Assembly (NCBI RefSeq): GCF_022834715.1
Contig: NZ_BQKC01000001.1
Location: forward strand, 718,501 to 782,500
Length of the DNA: 64,000 nucleotides
Direction: 5' to 3'
Source of the DNA: Granulimonas faecalis
GTDB lineage: Bacteria > Actinomycetota > Coriobacteriia > Coriobacteriales > Atopobiaceae
Position numbers and translations under genes: made by a program. Below the pieces are notes generated by a model. The model was given only the letters and a program-made list of their open reading frames with translations, was not told the origin of the DNA and made no database searches. Each line of letters starts with the position of its first letter. Position 1 is the stretch's first letter. Positions 41,866-50,613 of this stretch are shown in pieces.

Positions 41866-43304
41866 CCGAGCTTGACGAGACGGGCGTCCCGGCCGTGGAG
41901 TGGGCAGACGTCGCGTTCTCCTATCCCGCAGACGACCCCGCAGGCGGCGTGGCCCCTCTCGGCTCCTGGGGCGAGCCAGTGCTGCGCGAAGCCTCGCTCT
42001 CGGTGCCCCAAGGCGCCTTCTGCCTTTTGTCGGGCGCCACGGGCTCGGGCAAGTCGACGCTTCTGCGGCTGGCAAAGCCCGAAGTCGCCCCGGTGGGCCG
42101 GCTGTCCGGGTCCGTGGAGGTGCTGGGCCGACCGGTGGGCAGTCTTTCGGTGCGCCAGTCTGCCTGCGCCCTCGGCCTTGTGACGCAGGACGCCTCTGCG
42201 CAACTCGTGTGCGACACCGTGGGAGACGAGCTTGCCTTTGCTCTGGAGAACCTCTCCATGGCGCCCGGCGCCATCGGTCGGCGCATGGCTGAGGCGTGCT
42301 GCTTCTTTGGCATCGACGGCTGGCTGCACACGCCGATCTCCGAGCTTTCCGGCGGCCAGCGACAGCTGGCCGTGCTCGCCGCTGCCATGGTGCTGCGGCC
42401 CCGGGTGCTTTTGCTCGACGAGCCCACGGCCCAGCTGGACCCGGTGGCCGAGCGCGCGTTCCTTCACGGGCTGTTCCGCGTGAACCGGGAGCTGGGCGTC
42501 ACCGTGGTGGTGGCCACGCATCATGCCGCCCCTATGACGCCCTATGCGACCATGGCCGTGGAGGTGGTTGCGGGAGAGGTGCGCCCGGTGCCCGTGGACG
42601 CCCTGGCCGAGGAGCCTTCCACCCCCTGCGAACTGTCGCTGCCCGGGGAGCCGGCCCTCGTGGTCCGGGACCTGTGGGCCCGCTACGACGCTCGATGCCC
42701 CTGGGTGCTTTCAGGCTGCGGGCTGGAGGTGCGCTCCGGGGAGGTCAGGGCTCTCGTGGGCGGCAACGGCAGCGGTAAGTCGACGCTGATAAAGGCGCTG
42801 GCGGGCATCGTGCGGCTCCGGCGGGGAAAGGTGGCGGACGCCGGGGCCGACCGGCGAGGCTACGTGCCCCAGGACCCGAGGGAGGTGCTGGGCTCAGGCA
42901 CCGTGGGCCAGGAGCTCATGGCCTGGGCGCCCGGGGCGGGCTTCTCGGAAGCAGACGCCCGCGCCATGGCGGTGTCCACAGGCCTTCTCGGTTTGTGGGA
43001 CCGAGATGCCGCAGAGCTTTCCGGTGGCCAGCGCCAGCTGTTGGCCGTGGCAAAAGTGCTTCTGTGCCGGCCGCGCACGCTGCTTCTGGACGAGCCCGTG
43101 AAAGGGCTCGACGCCGCGGCCCGCGCCACGGTGGCGCGGCTTGTGGCCCTGGCGGCCCGCGAAGGCGCAGCGGTGGTGGTGGCCACCCACGACCTGGCCT
43201 ATGCCCGCGATTGCTGCACCACGGTGTCCATGGTCTTCGACGGCGCCCTGACCGGCACGGCCCCGGCATCGGAGTTCTTCGCCGAGTCGGTCTTCTTCTC
43301 CTGA
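41862..43304 (+). CDS. ECF transporter ATPase, fused A-A' domains
   Basis: A 480-residue protein with two ABC ATPase domains in one chain. The first (about 10-240) has GATGSGKST, LSGGQRQLAVLAAAM and LLLDEPTAQLD. The second (about 262-478) has GGNGSGKST, LSGGQRQLLAVAKVLL and LLLDEPVKGLD. Most ECF systems encode two separate ATPases (EcfA1/A2); a fusion guarantees a 1:1 pair. The ATG at 41862 overlaps the T-component stop by 4 nt and is preceded by GGCGGGAG. Confidence 0.92.
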   Translation: MTELDETGVPAVEWADVAFSYPADDPAGGVAPLGSWGEPVLREASLSVPQGAFCLLSGATGSGKSTLLRLAKPEVAPVGRLSGSVEVLGRPVGSLSVRQSACALGLVTQDASAQLVCDTVGDELAFALENLSMAPGAIGRRMAEACCFFGIDGWLHTPISELSGGQRQLAVLAAAMVLRPRVLLLDEPTAQLDPVAERAFLHGLFRVNRELGVTVVVATHHAAPMTPYATMAVEVVAGEVRPVPVDALAEEPSTPCELSLPGEPALVVRDLWARYDARCPWVLSGCGLEVRSGEVRALVGGNGSGKSTLIKALAGIVRLRRGKVADAGADRRGYVPQDPREVLGSGTVGQELMAWAPGAGFSEADARAMAVSTGLLGLWDRDAAELSGGQRQLLAVAKVLLCRPRTLLLDEPVKGLDAAARATVARLVALAAREGAAVVVATHDLAYARDCCTTVSMVFDGALTGTAPASEFFAESVFFS

Positions 43305-43324
43305 CGGGCGCCTTACGGGGCCGG

Positions 43325-44548
43325 TCACGCCTCCGTGTCGTTCGTGGCGCTCGCGGCCTTTCCCTCCACGGCCGCCTCGCCGTCCACCCGGCCGATGAGG
43401 CGCGTCACGACGGGCACGGCCACCGTGGTGAGGGCGGCGGCGAACACGAGCACGTTGGCCATGTGGTGCGTCATGTCGCCGGCCTCCACGGCCACCGACG
43501 TCATGGCCACGACGGTGGACATGGCGGTGCAGGAGTAGACGGCCACGTTGACGCGGCGCAGCGGCGCCATGGACCGCGTCTCGGGCGCCAGCGAGAGCGA
43601 CACGAGGCAGGGCACGCCGCGCACGAGGATGAGCAGGCAGATGAAGCCCAGGATCACGAGGGGCTCCGAGCCGCCCTCGAAGATGTCGATGGAGGCGCCC
43701 GACATCACGAAGCAGACCGGGATGAAGAATCCGTTGACCACGGCCTGGACCATGGGCATCACGGTCGTGTCGCCCTCGCCCACGAGCTGCCGCAGGATGA
43801 AGCCGGCGGCAAAGCCGGCCACGATCATGTCGGCGCCGAGGATGACGCCCAGGGCCACGAACCCCACGAGCACGCAGATCACGAGGCGCAGCATCATCTG
43901 ACCGGAGCCGCTGCCGTCGCGCACGAAGGAGTCCAGGCGCGTGCGGCGCTCCTCCTCGTGGCGCGCGAGCCGGGCGCTGACCAGCGCCAGCACCACGAAG
44001 AGCCCGATGATGCCCAGCTCCACGAGGGGGGAGCGCTCCTCCAGGAGCAGGGCCACGGCCATGACGGGCAGCAGCTCGCCGGTGGCGCCGTAGGACTCCA
44101 CGATGCGGCCCATGGGGGTGTCGAGGGCGCGGCGCTCCTTGAGGATGCCCTCCACCTTGGAGAAGGCCGTGGACGTGAGCGAGATGGCGAACGCCACGAG
44201 GGCCCTCCAGGAGAAGTCGAACGGCAGCGCCCAGGCCACGAGCAGGCCGAGGGCGAGGCTCGCCAGCCAGGAGAGGGCCGCATGGCGCCCGGTGGTGCCG
44301 AGCACCTCCTCGGGGGCGAGGCCGTAGCCGCCGATGAGGAACAGGAACGCGAGGCCCAGCTGGCGCAGGAGCGGCAGCCCCGGCGCCGCGGGGTCGATGA
44401 GGTGCGCCCCGTGGGGGCCGAGGAGCGCGCCCAGGATGAGGATGAACGCGCTCGCCTGCAGCCACCTTCCGGGGACGAGGTCGGCCAGGAAGGGGCCGAC
44501 GAACGCCACGAGGCAGATGACGGCCAATGAGAAGAGCGACGTTGCCAT
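43325..44548 (-). CDS. Cation:proton antiporter (CPA2/KefB-like membrane domain)
   Basis: A roughly 407-residue membrane protein with about twelve segments and no soluble regulatory (RCK) domain. It begins MATSLFSLAVICLVAFVGPFLADLVPG and contains LLFLIGGYGLAPEEVL-type CPA2 sequence. It exchanges Na+ or K+ for protons across the membrane. ATG at 44548 is preferred (AAGG 7 nt upstream); ATG at 44554 is also in frame. It lies on the minus strand inside the ECF module, with its promoter facing the S-component gene. A functional link to the ECF genes is not apparent. Confidence 0.87.
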   Translation of the reverse strand: MATSLFSLAVICLVAFVGPFLADLVPGRWLQASAFILILGALLGPHGAHLIDPAAPGLPLLRQLGLAFLFLIGGYGLAPEEVLGTTGRHAALSWLASLALGLLVAWALPFDFSWRALVAFAISLTSTAFSKVEGILKERRALDTPMGRIVESYGATGELLPVMAVALLLEERSPLVELGIIGLFVVLALVSARLARHEEERRTRLDSFVRDGSGSGQMMLRLVICVLVGFVALGVILGADMIVAGFAAGFILRQLVGEGDTTVMPMVQAVVNGFFIPVCFVMSGASIDIFEGGSEPLVILGFICLLILVRGVPCLVSLSLAPETRSMAPLRRVNVAVYSCTAMSTVVAMTSVAVEAGDMTHHMANVLVFAAALTTVAVPVVTRLIGRVDGEAAVEGKAASATNDTEA

Positions 44549-44632
44549 GGACATGCCTTAGGACTCGGTGTGGTTTCATGGGGCGGGGCCCCGATGGGCT
44601 CCGACGGTCTGTACCCAGGGAAGGGGGTCGCC

Positions 44633-45361
44633 ATGGTCATGGACGGCGAGGGCGCGGCGCCGGGAGGCCCCGCGGGCGCCCGCCGTGCCCGGGGGCGCGC
44701 CCTGGAGGCCGCCTGCCTCGCGGCGCCCCCGGCGGTGCTCGTGGCCGCCGTGCTCGCCGGCGGGGCGTGGGCCGTTCCCGCCCTGGCGGTGGCCGCCGCG
44801 TCGGTGGGCCTGGTGCTTGCCGGCTGGGAGCGCTCGGTGCCGGCGCTCCGCCAGCTCCTGCCCGCGGTCACGCTCGCGGCCGCCGCCACGGCGGGCCGCA
44901 TCCTCCTCGCCGCCGTGCCCGACGTGAAGCCCGTCTCCGCCGTCGTAATCCTCTGCGGGGCGTGCCTGGGGCGGCGCCCGGGGTTCCTCTGCGGGGCGCT
45001 CGCCGCCCTGGCCTCCAACCTCTTCTTTGGCCAGGGCATGTGGACCCCCTGGCAGATGTACGCCTGGGGCCTCATGGGCTACGTCGCCGGCGCCCTGGCG
45101 GACCGCGGGCTCCTCGCCCGCCGGGGGGCGCTCTGCGCCTACGGGTTCCTCTCGTGCATGGCCTACGGGGCGGTCCTCGACGCCTACACCGCCGTGGGGT
45201 TCGTGCGACCGCTCACCGCGGCGTCGCTCCTCGGCTGCTGGGCGGCCAGCATCCCGTTCGACGTGGTCCACGGCCTGTCCACCGTGGCCTTCCTCCTGGC
45301 CGTGTGGGTGCCGTGGGGGCGCGCCATCCGCCGCACCGTGACGCGCTACGGCCTCCGCTAG
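44633..45361 (+). CDS. ECF transporter S component (substrate-binding)
   Basis: A 242-residue membrane protein with about six segments. The stretch SNLFFGQGMWTPWQMYAWGL followed by MGYVAGALA is typical of a clade of ECF S components annotated near CbrT (cobalamin) in other Gram-positives; the substrate is unproven. The ATG at 44633 is chosen because AAGGGGG lies 5 nt upstream; the frame is open earlier without a good site. It probably works with the T component and fused ATPases 1.3 kb upstream, although the antiporter interrupts the cluster. Confidence 0.82.
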   Translation: MVMDGEGAAPGGPAGARRARGRALEAACLAAPPAVLVAAVLAGGAWAVPALAVAAASVGLVLAGWERSVPALRQLLPAVTLAAAATAGRILLAAVPDVKPVSAVVILCGACLGRRPGFLCGALAALASNLFFGQGMWTPWQMYAWGLMGYVAGALADRGLLARRGALCAYGFLSCMAYGAVLDAYTAVGFVRPLTAASLLGCWAASIPFDVVHGLSTVAFLLAVWVPWGRAIRRTVTRYGLR

Positions 45362-45522
45362 GGCCGCCCGGGGCAGGGTCCCCATGTGATGGGGGAGTGC
45401 ACGGCGGTTAGGCTGCGCGGGCCCGTGGTATCCTTCGTAAGGTTATGCGTCACCGTCGTGCCGGCGGGACGCGGACGTTCGATCATGTGGCGCAGCGGTG
45501 CGCCCGTCGAGAAGGAGTTTGC

Positions 45523-46320
45523 ATGTCCGGACACTCTAAGTGGGCCACCACCAAGCACAAGAAGGCCGCCATCGACGCCAAGCGCTCGGCGCTCTTCTCC
45601 AAGCTCTCGCGCAACATCACCGTTGCCGCCAAGCTCGGTGGCGACCCCAACCCGGACAACAACGCGTCGCTCGCCGCCGCCGTCGCCCGCGCCCGCATGG
45701 TCTCCATGCCCAACGCCAAGATCAAGGCCGCCATCGACAAGGCCTTCGGCGCCGGCGCCGACGCCGCCGTCTACGAGAACGTGACCTACGAGGGTTACGG
45801 CCCCGCCGGCGTCGCCGTCTACGTGGAGTGCCTCACCGACAACCGCAACCGCACCGCGGCCGACGTCCGCTCCGCCTTCTCCCACGCCGGCGGCAACCTG
45901 GGCACCTCCGGCTCCGTGGCCTTCCAGTTCGAGCGCAAGGGCTCCATCGCCGTGGACAAGGTCATCAAGAGCGAGGAGAAGAAGGTCGCCGACCGCGAGA
46001 ACGCGGTGGACGAGGACGAGTTCATGATGGCCGTGGCCGAGGCCGGCGGCGACGACTACGAGGACGCCGGCGAGCAGTGGATCGTCTGGACCGCCTACGA
46101 CAAGATGCAGGACGTCCAGAAGGCCCTCGAGGCCCAGGGCATCGAGGTCAAGGGCTCCGAGCTCACCATGGTGCCCACCACCCCCACCCAGGTGACCGTG
46201 GCCGACGCCAAGAAGGTCCAGCGCCTCGTCGACCGCCTCGACGAGCTGGAGGACGTGCAGAACGTCTACAACACCATGGAGATGACCGACGAGATCGTCG
46301 CCGCCCTCGACGAGGAGTAG
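45523..46320 (+). CDS. YebC/PmpR-family protein
   Basis: A 265-residue cytoplasmic protein of the YebC/TACO1 family, described as a DNA-binding regulator and, more recently, as a translation factor helping ribosomes through proline stretches. It starts MSGHSKWATTKHKKAAIDAKR with the typical GGDPxxN, MPNAKIKAAIDKA and YEGYGPAGVAVYVE motifs. It is slightly longer than the usual 245 or so residues owing to an insert and an acidic C-terminus. The ATG at 45523 has AAGGAG 5 nt upstream. The next gene follows 73 nt later. Confidence 0.96.
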   Translation: MSGHSKWATTKHKKAAIDAKRSALFSKLSRNITVAAKLGGDPNPDNNASLAAAVARARMVSMPNAKIKAAIDKAFGAGADAAVYENVTYEGYGPAGVAVYVECLTDNRNRTAADVRSAFSHAGGNLGTSGSVAFQFERKGSIAVDKVIKSEEKKVADRENAVDEDEFMMAVAEAGGDDYEDAGEQWIVWTAYDKMQDVQKALEAQGIEVKGSELTMVPTTPTQVTVADAKKVQRLVDRLDELEDVQNVYNTMEMTDEIVAALDEE

Positions 46321-46393
46321 CGCGGCCGGTCCCGCACCGGCCCCGGCGGCCCGCGGCCGTCGGGGCCTTCCTGCACCCGTCGAGGAGGGCGCG

Positions 46394-47170
46394 ATGAACG
46401 GATTCAAACGGTTCTGCCTGGTCGTGTTCGCCGTCTGCGGGACGCTCGCCCTGGCGGCGCTGCTCCTGCCGTGGGTCGGTCCCTGGACCGTCGAGGCCGC
46501 GGGCCTCATCTCGCTCGACTGGTACCTCTTCCTCGTCGAGCTCTTCGCGCTGGTCTGCGCCGTCGGCTTCGTGTGCGCCGTCGTGGTGGCCGTGCGCTCC
46601 AAGCGCCCCTCCGACATCGAGGTCTTGGACGGCGACGGCGGCCGCGTCTCCATCGCCCGCTCCGCCGTGGCGAGCCAGGCCACCTATCTCGTGGAGGCCG
46701 ACGGCACCTGCGTGGCCGCCAAGGTCGTCGTCGACGTGCGTCACGACACCGTGGACGTCGCTGTGTGGGTGGAGCCCTACCGCTCCCTGGACGTGCGTGC
46801 CGAGGCCGAGAGCCTGCAGGGGCGCCTGCGCCAGGGGCTCGAGGTGCTCGTGGGCGACCGCCTGGGCGACATCACGCTGCGGTTCCTGGAGCCCCGCCAG
46901 ACCTCCGACATCACGCCGGGCCGGGATGTGCACGACGCCCGCGGCGCCGACGGCGCCTACGTTCCCACCGCCGTCCACGAGGCCGACCGCGCCGCACGCC
47001 ACGCGTCCGGCGCCGCCCCCGAACGCCCGCAGGACTTCGGCGTGGCCGTGCCCATGAAGGGCCACGGCGCGCCCGTGCAGCCCTCGGCGGCCGACGACGA
47101 CGCCCCGTCCGCCGTGTCCGTGAGGGTGGAGCCCTCCGGGTCCCGGAAGGGGGTCGAGACCGATGGCTGA
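46394..47170 (+). CDS. amaP: Alkaline shock response membrane anchor protein (AmaP-like)
   Basis: A 258-residue protein with two N-terminal membrane segments (about 5-28 and 42-70) and a cytoplasmic domain (RVSIARSAVASQATYLVE..., about 80-180) like AmaP, which anchors Asp23 to the membrane in staphylococci. The C-terminal 80 residues are His/Ala/Pro-rich and probably disordered. The ATG has GAGGAGGG upstream. The next gene overlaps its end by 8 nt; DUF2273 and Asp23 genes follow, the standard order of this envelope-stress module. Confidence 0.87.
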   Translation: MNGFKRFCLVVFAVCGTLALAALLLPWVGPWTVEAAGLISLDWYLFLVELFALVCAVGFVCAVVVAVRSKRPSDIEVLDGDGGRVSIARSAVASQATYLVEADGTCVAAKVVVDVRHDTVDVAVWVEPYRSLDVRAEAESLQGRLRQGLEVLVGDRLGDITLRFLEPRQTSDITPGRDVHDARGADGAYVPTAVHEADRAARHASGAAPERPQDFGVAVPMKGHGAPVQPSAADDDAPSAVSVRVEPSGSRKGVETDG

Positions 47171-47528
47171 CAAGAACGCCGCCCCGCGCGTCACCGTGGA
47201 GGTCGACGGCGTCGACGTCGACGTCAGGGACGCCCCCACGTCCGATCCGCGCGCCTCCGGCGCCGAGGCGCGCCGCCGCGCCGCGGCCGCCCGCGACGCC
47301 GCCGCCACCTGGGTGGACGGAGCGTTCCCCGGGCACCGCAACGCGGTGCTCTTCGGCGTCCTGGGCTTCGTCTGCGCCCTGCTCATCTTCTGGATCGGGT
47401 TCTTCCAGGCGCTGCTCGTGGCCGTCTTCGTGGTGTGCGGCGTGGCCTTCGGGCAGTGGCTCGACGGCGACCCCCGCATCGTGAACGGCGTCAAGCGCCT
47501 GCTCGGACCCGGCAACGACCCCCGCTGA
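47163..47528 (+). CDS. DUF2273 small membrane protein
   Basis: A 121-residue protein. The cytoplasmic N-terminus is acidic then Ala/Arg-rich, and two membrane segments (about 62-80 and 83-102) end in GQWLDGDPRIVNGVKRLLG, the DUF2273 pattern. These proteins accompany Asp23 and AmaP and are thought to help attach the complex to the membrane. It overlaps the amaP-like gene by 8 nt and lies 31 nt before asp23. Confidence 0.87.
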   Translation: MADKNAAPRVTVEVDGVDVDVRDAPTSDPRASGAEARRRAAAARDAAATWVDGAFPGHRNAVLFGVLGFVCALLIFWIGFFQALLVAVFVVCGVAFGQWLDGDPRIVNGVKRLLGPGNDPR

Positions 47529-47559
47529 CCCGTCCCCGGCAGAGACAAGGAGCTAGATC

Positions 47560-48081
47560 ATGGCAACCAAGAAGAGCCAGGTACCCACCGACGCTGCCGG
47601 GACCGACGCCCGCACTGCCGCGCCGGCCCCCGCGGACTCCTCGATCATGCGCGTCGAGGTGGCCCCCCTGGCCGAGACCGACGCGGACGACGACCTCGTG
47701 GAGGACGTGGACTCCGAGGACTCCCTCACCTTCTCCAACGGCGTCATCGAGAAGATCGTGGCCATCGCCTGCCGCGACGTCCCGGGCGTCTGCGGCATGA
47801 AGGGCGGCTTCTTCAAGCGCGTGCAGGAGACCTTCACCGGCACGGACCCCACCAAGGGCGTCTCCGTGGAGGTCATGCAGGACAACTCGGTGCGTGTGAA
47901 CATCTCCATCCTCATGGAGTACGGCGCCTACGCCCCGCAGGTGTTCGAGGACGTCAAGAAGGCCGTCATCCGCGAGCTCTCGTCCATGACGGGGCTCGAG
48001 GTCTCCGGCGTGAACCTGCGCATCGAGGACGTCATCGCCCCCGGCGAGCTCGAGGCCGCCGAGGCCCAGGAGAGGGACTAG
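47560..48081 (+). CDS. Asp23/Gls24-family envelope stress protein
   Basis: A 173-residue cytoplasmic protein. A variable N-terminus of about 55 residues precedes the Asp23 domain (LTFSNGVIEKIVAIACRDVP, then VSVEVMQDNSVRVNISILMEYG). Asp23 proteins form a membrane-associated network that buffers envelope stress. The ATG has AAGGAG 7 nt upstream. It is the third gene of the module and lies 4 nt before murT, which couples the stress module to lipid II amidation. Confidence 0.93.
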   Translation: MATKKSQVPTDAAGTDARTAAPAPADSSIMRVEVAPLAETDADDDLVEDVDSEDSLTFSNGVIEKIVAIACRDVPGVCGMKGGFFKRVQETFTGTDPTKGVSVEVMQDNSVRVNISILMEYGAYAPQVFEDVKKAVIRELSSMTGLEVSGVNLRIEDVIAPGELEAAEAQERD

Positions 48082-48085
48082 GGCC

Positions 48086-49435
48086 ATGACCCTGCGCTCC
48101 TCCGTCGCCCGGGCGGCCGGCCGCGCCACCGCCTGGGGCCTGCGCTCCGTGCTGCACCGGAGCGCCTCCCAGCTGCCGGGCCGCGTGGGCCTGGCCATCG
48201 ACCCCAACCTGCTCTCGGAGCTCTCCGCCAAGCTCTCGGACGGCGCCATCGTGGTCTGCGGCACCAACGGCAAGACCACCACCAACAACGTGCTCGCCGC
48301 CGCCGTGGAGGAGTCCGGCGCCACGGTGCTCTGCAACCGCGCCGGCGCCAACATGGAACCCGGCGTCACGGCCGCGCTGCTGCCCGGAAGGGGTGCCGAC
48401 TGGGCCGTCATGGAGGCCGACGAGCTCTCCTGCGTGCGCATCCTGCCGGCGCTCAAGCCGCGCTACCTCGTGCTGCTCAACCTCTTCCGCGACCAGCTCG
48501 ACCGCGCGGGCGAGATCGACCGCGTGCAGGACTCCATCGCCCGTGCGCTGGCGTCGTCCCCCGGCACGACGCTCGTGGCCTGCGGCGACGACCCGCTCTG
48601 CGCGGGCGTGGCCGAACGGCTCCACGGCTCCAACCCCTGCCTGTTCTTCGGCATCGACGAGGTCCTGGGGCTTCCCACCGACCGTGTGCCCGAGGCCCGG
48701 TTCTGCCAGGTGTGCGGCGCCGAGCTCGACTACGCCTACCGGCACTACGCCCAGCTGGGCGACTTCGCCTGCCCCAACGGCGACTTCTCCCGGCCGGAGC
48801 TCGCCTGGCGGGCCACCGGCGTAGAGGTGGGCCGCGAGGGGGTGGCCTTCGACGTCTCCGGCAGGGGCATCGACGGCTCCGTGCGCGTGCACGCGGGCTT
48901 CGGCGGCGTGTACATGGTCTACAACCTGCTGGCGGCCCTGGCCGGCGCCGTGCTTTGCGGCGTTGACCCGGCCACGTTCCAGCGGGCCCTCGACGGCTAC
49001 CGCCCCGAGAACGGCCGCCTGCAGCACTTCTCCGTGGACGGCCGCGAGGTGGTGCTCAACCTCGCCAAGAACCCCACGGGCTTCAACCAGAACATCTCCC
49101 TCATGCTCGCCGACCCCCGGCCCAAGGCCGCGTTCTTCGTCGTCAACGACGACTACAACGACGGCAAGGACATCTCCTGGATCTGGGACGTGGACTTCGA
49201 GCGCCTGGGCGCGGAGGAGGCGCTCTCCCTCGTGGTCGGCGGCCACCGCGCCAACGACCTCCAGGTGCGCATGAAGTACGCCGGGCTGCCGGCGCCCATC
49301 GCCCTGACCGTGGCCGACGCCCTCGCCGCCCTCGGCGACCTCCCTGAGGGCCGACCCCTGTACGTGCTCACCAACTACTCGGCCCTCTGGCCCGCCAAGG
49401 CCGAGCTCGAGAGGATCGGTGAGCGCCGTGGTTAG
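48086..49435 (+). CDS. murT: Lipid II isoglutaminyl synthase, Mur-ligase-like subunit
   Basis: A 449-residue Mur ligase-fold enzyme. With GatD it amidates D-glutamate in lipid II to D-isoglutamine. ATP binds at CGTNGKTTTNN (about 57-67). A Cys4 zinc ribbon inserts in the middle domain (CQVCGAELDYAY...CPNGD), a hallmark of MurT. The C-terminal DUF1727 domain includes NPTGFNQNISLM and NDDYNDGKDISWIWD with the key Asp. The ATG is 4 nt after asp23. The gatD gene overlaps its end by 17 nt, as expected for subunits of one complex. Confidence 0.96.
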   Translation: MTLRSSVARAAGRATAWGLRSVLHRSASQLPGRVGLAIDPNLLSELSAKLSDGAIVVCGTNGKTTTNNVLAAAVEESGATVLCNRAGANMEPGVTAALLPGRGADWAVMEADELSCVRILPALKPRYLVLLNLFRDQLDRAGEIDRVQDSIARALASSPGTTLVACGDDPLCAGVAERLHGSNPCLFFGIDEVLGLPTDRVPEARFCQVCGAELDYAYRHYAQLGDFACPNGDFSRPELAWRATGVEVGREGVAFDVSGRGIDGSVRVHAGFGGVYMVYNLLAALAGAVLCGVDPATFQRALDGYRPENGRLQHFSVDGREVVLNLAKNPTGFNQNISLMLADPRPKAAFFVVNDDYNDGKDISWIWDVDFERLGAEEALSLVVGGHRANDLQVRMKYAGLPAPIALTVADALAALGDLPEGRPLYVLTNYSALWPAKAELERIGERRG

Positions 49436-50168
49436 GTCGCTGAACATCGTCCACCTGTACCCGGAGCTGCTCAACCTCTACGGCGACGGCGGCAACATCA
49501 TCACGCTGACCAAGCGCCTGGAGTGGCGCGGCCTCGGGGCCTGTGTGGCCGAGGTGGCCATCTCCGACACCCCCACGTTCGCCGACGCCGACATCGTCTT
49601 CATCGGCGGCGGCTCCGACCGCGAGCAGGCCATCGTGTGCGAGCACCTCCTGGAGCGCAGGGCCGAGCTCTCGTCCTTCGTGGAGGACGGCGGCGTGCTC
49701 CTGGCCGTCTGTGGCGGCTACCAGCTGCTGGGCCACTCCTACGCCATGGGCGACGACGTGCTCGAGGGCCTGGGCCTCGTCGACATGGAGACCCGCCGCG
49801 GCGCCCCGCGCCTCATCGGCAACGTGGCGGTGGAGAGCCCCGTGTCGCCCCAGCCCGTGGTGGGCTACGAGAACCACGGCGGCCGCACGACCCTCGGCGA
49901 GGGCGTGGAGCCCCTGGGCCGCGTGGTCTTCGGTCACGGCAACGACGGCGAGTCGGGGAAGGAGGGCTGCCTCTACCGGAACGTGCTGGGCACCTACGTC
50001 CACGGCCCGCTGCTGCCCAAGAACCCCGGCGTGGCCGACTGGCTGCTGTCCCGCGCCTTGGACAGGCGCTGCGGCGACGGCTCGCTGGACCCCCTGGACG
50101 ACGCCGTGGAGCTGGCCGCCAACAAGGTCATGGTGGACAGGCTGCTCAGTGGCGAGGAGAAGGAGTAG
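49419..50168 (+). CDS. gatD: Lipid II isoglutaminyl synthase, glutamine amidotransferase subunit
   Basis: A 249-residue class I glutaminase that releases ammonia from glutamine for MurT. It has the nucleophile Cys in AVCGGYQLLGHSY (near 98), GGGSDREQ upstream and the catalytic His in GTYVHGPLLPKNP (near 194). The GTG at 49419 has GAGAGG 4 nt upstream and sits inside murT; a GTG at 49428 is an alternative. Amidated lipid II is needed for efficient PBP cross-linking, linking it to the PBP gene in this window. A dispersed repeat starts 4 nt past the stop. Confidence 0.96.
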   Translation: MSAVVRSLNIVHLYPELLNLYGDGGNIITLTKRLEWRGLGACVAEVAISDTPTFADADIVFIGGGSDREQAIVCEHLLERRAELSSFVEDGGVLLAVCGGYQLLGHSYAMGDDVLEGLGLVDMETRRGAPRLIGNVAVESPVSPQPVVGYENHGGRTTLGEGVEPLGRVVFGHGNDGESGKEGCLYRNVLGTYVHGPLLPKNPGVADWLLSRALDRRCGDGSLDPLDDAVELAANKVMVDRLLSGEEKE

Positions 50169-50171
50169 CCG

Positions 50172-50221
50172 TCCCACCACCCGGACACTTTTGTCCCAAT
50201 GGTCGGGCACTTTTGTCCCAA
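50172..50221 (+). repeat. Dispersed 50-bp repeat, copy 1
   Basis: It matches 58938-58987 at 46 of 50 positions, in the same orientation. It is built from two tandem units, CCGGACACTTTTGTCCCAA and TCGGGCACTTTTGTCCCAA, each able to form a small hairpin (GGACA-CTTT-TGTCC). This resembles a REP-like element or decayed insertion-sequence end. Confidence 0.65.
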
Positions 50222-50351
50222 CTTGACGCGTGGCGGGCCACGGCGGCCTCGTCGGTCTGTCCTGCCCTGCAGGAGGGCGCCCCAGAGGAGCGCCCCAAGG
50301 GCATCATCCCCCTATAGGGGCACCCTGTGCGGGGGACTTGCCCCGACACCC

Positions 50352-50381
50352 CGTTGAAGGGTGCCGCCTCACCCTTCAACG
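50352..50381 (+). terminator. Hairpin with T-run
   Basis: CGTTGAAGGGTG pairs perfectly with CACCCTTCAACG across a 6-nt loop and is followed by CCCTTTTG. It is about 180 nt after gatD and may end the yebC-gatD transcript. Confidence 0.7.
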
Positions 50382-50613
50382 CCCTTTTGCGTGCGAGAAG
50401 TCCCCCTCCAGCTGGTCTTTGGTCCGACAGCGCGCTGGTGTGTGCCCTGCATCGGGCCCTTGTCGCAAGGGGCCGTCGTAGGGGGGCGCTTGAAGGGTGA
50501 CCGAGCCCCCGGGGCCGCCTGTGGAGGGCCGTCGAGCCCGCAGGGCCGCCCGTGACGCCCCCGCCCGGCATGCGCGCGGGCACCTGACAGCCACGCCCCG
50601 CCGCCGGCGGCCG

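Larger units (their letters stand above)
50169..50613. other. 445-bp non-coding region
   Basis: No gene is supported. It holds the first copy of a 50-bp dispersed repeat (50172-50221), a perfect 12-bp stem terminator (50352-50381) and GC-rich sequence with short repeats of the terminator arm (TTGAAGGGTG at about 50489). It separates convergent gatD and the M20 amidohydrolase. Confidence 0.6.
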
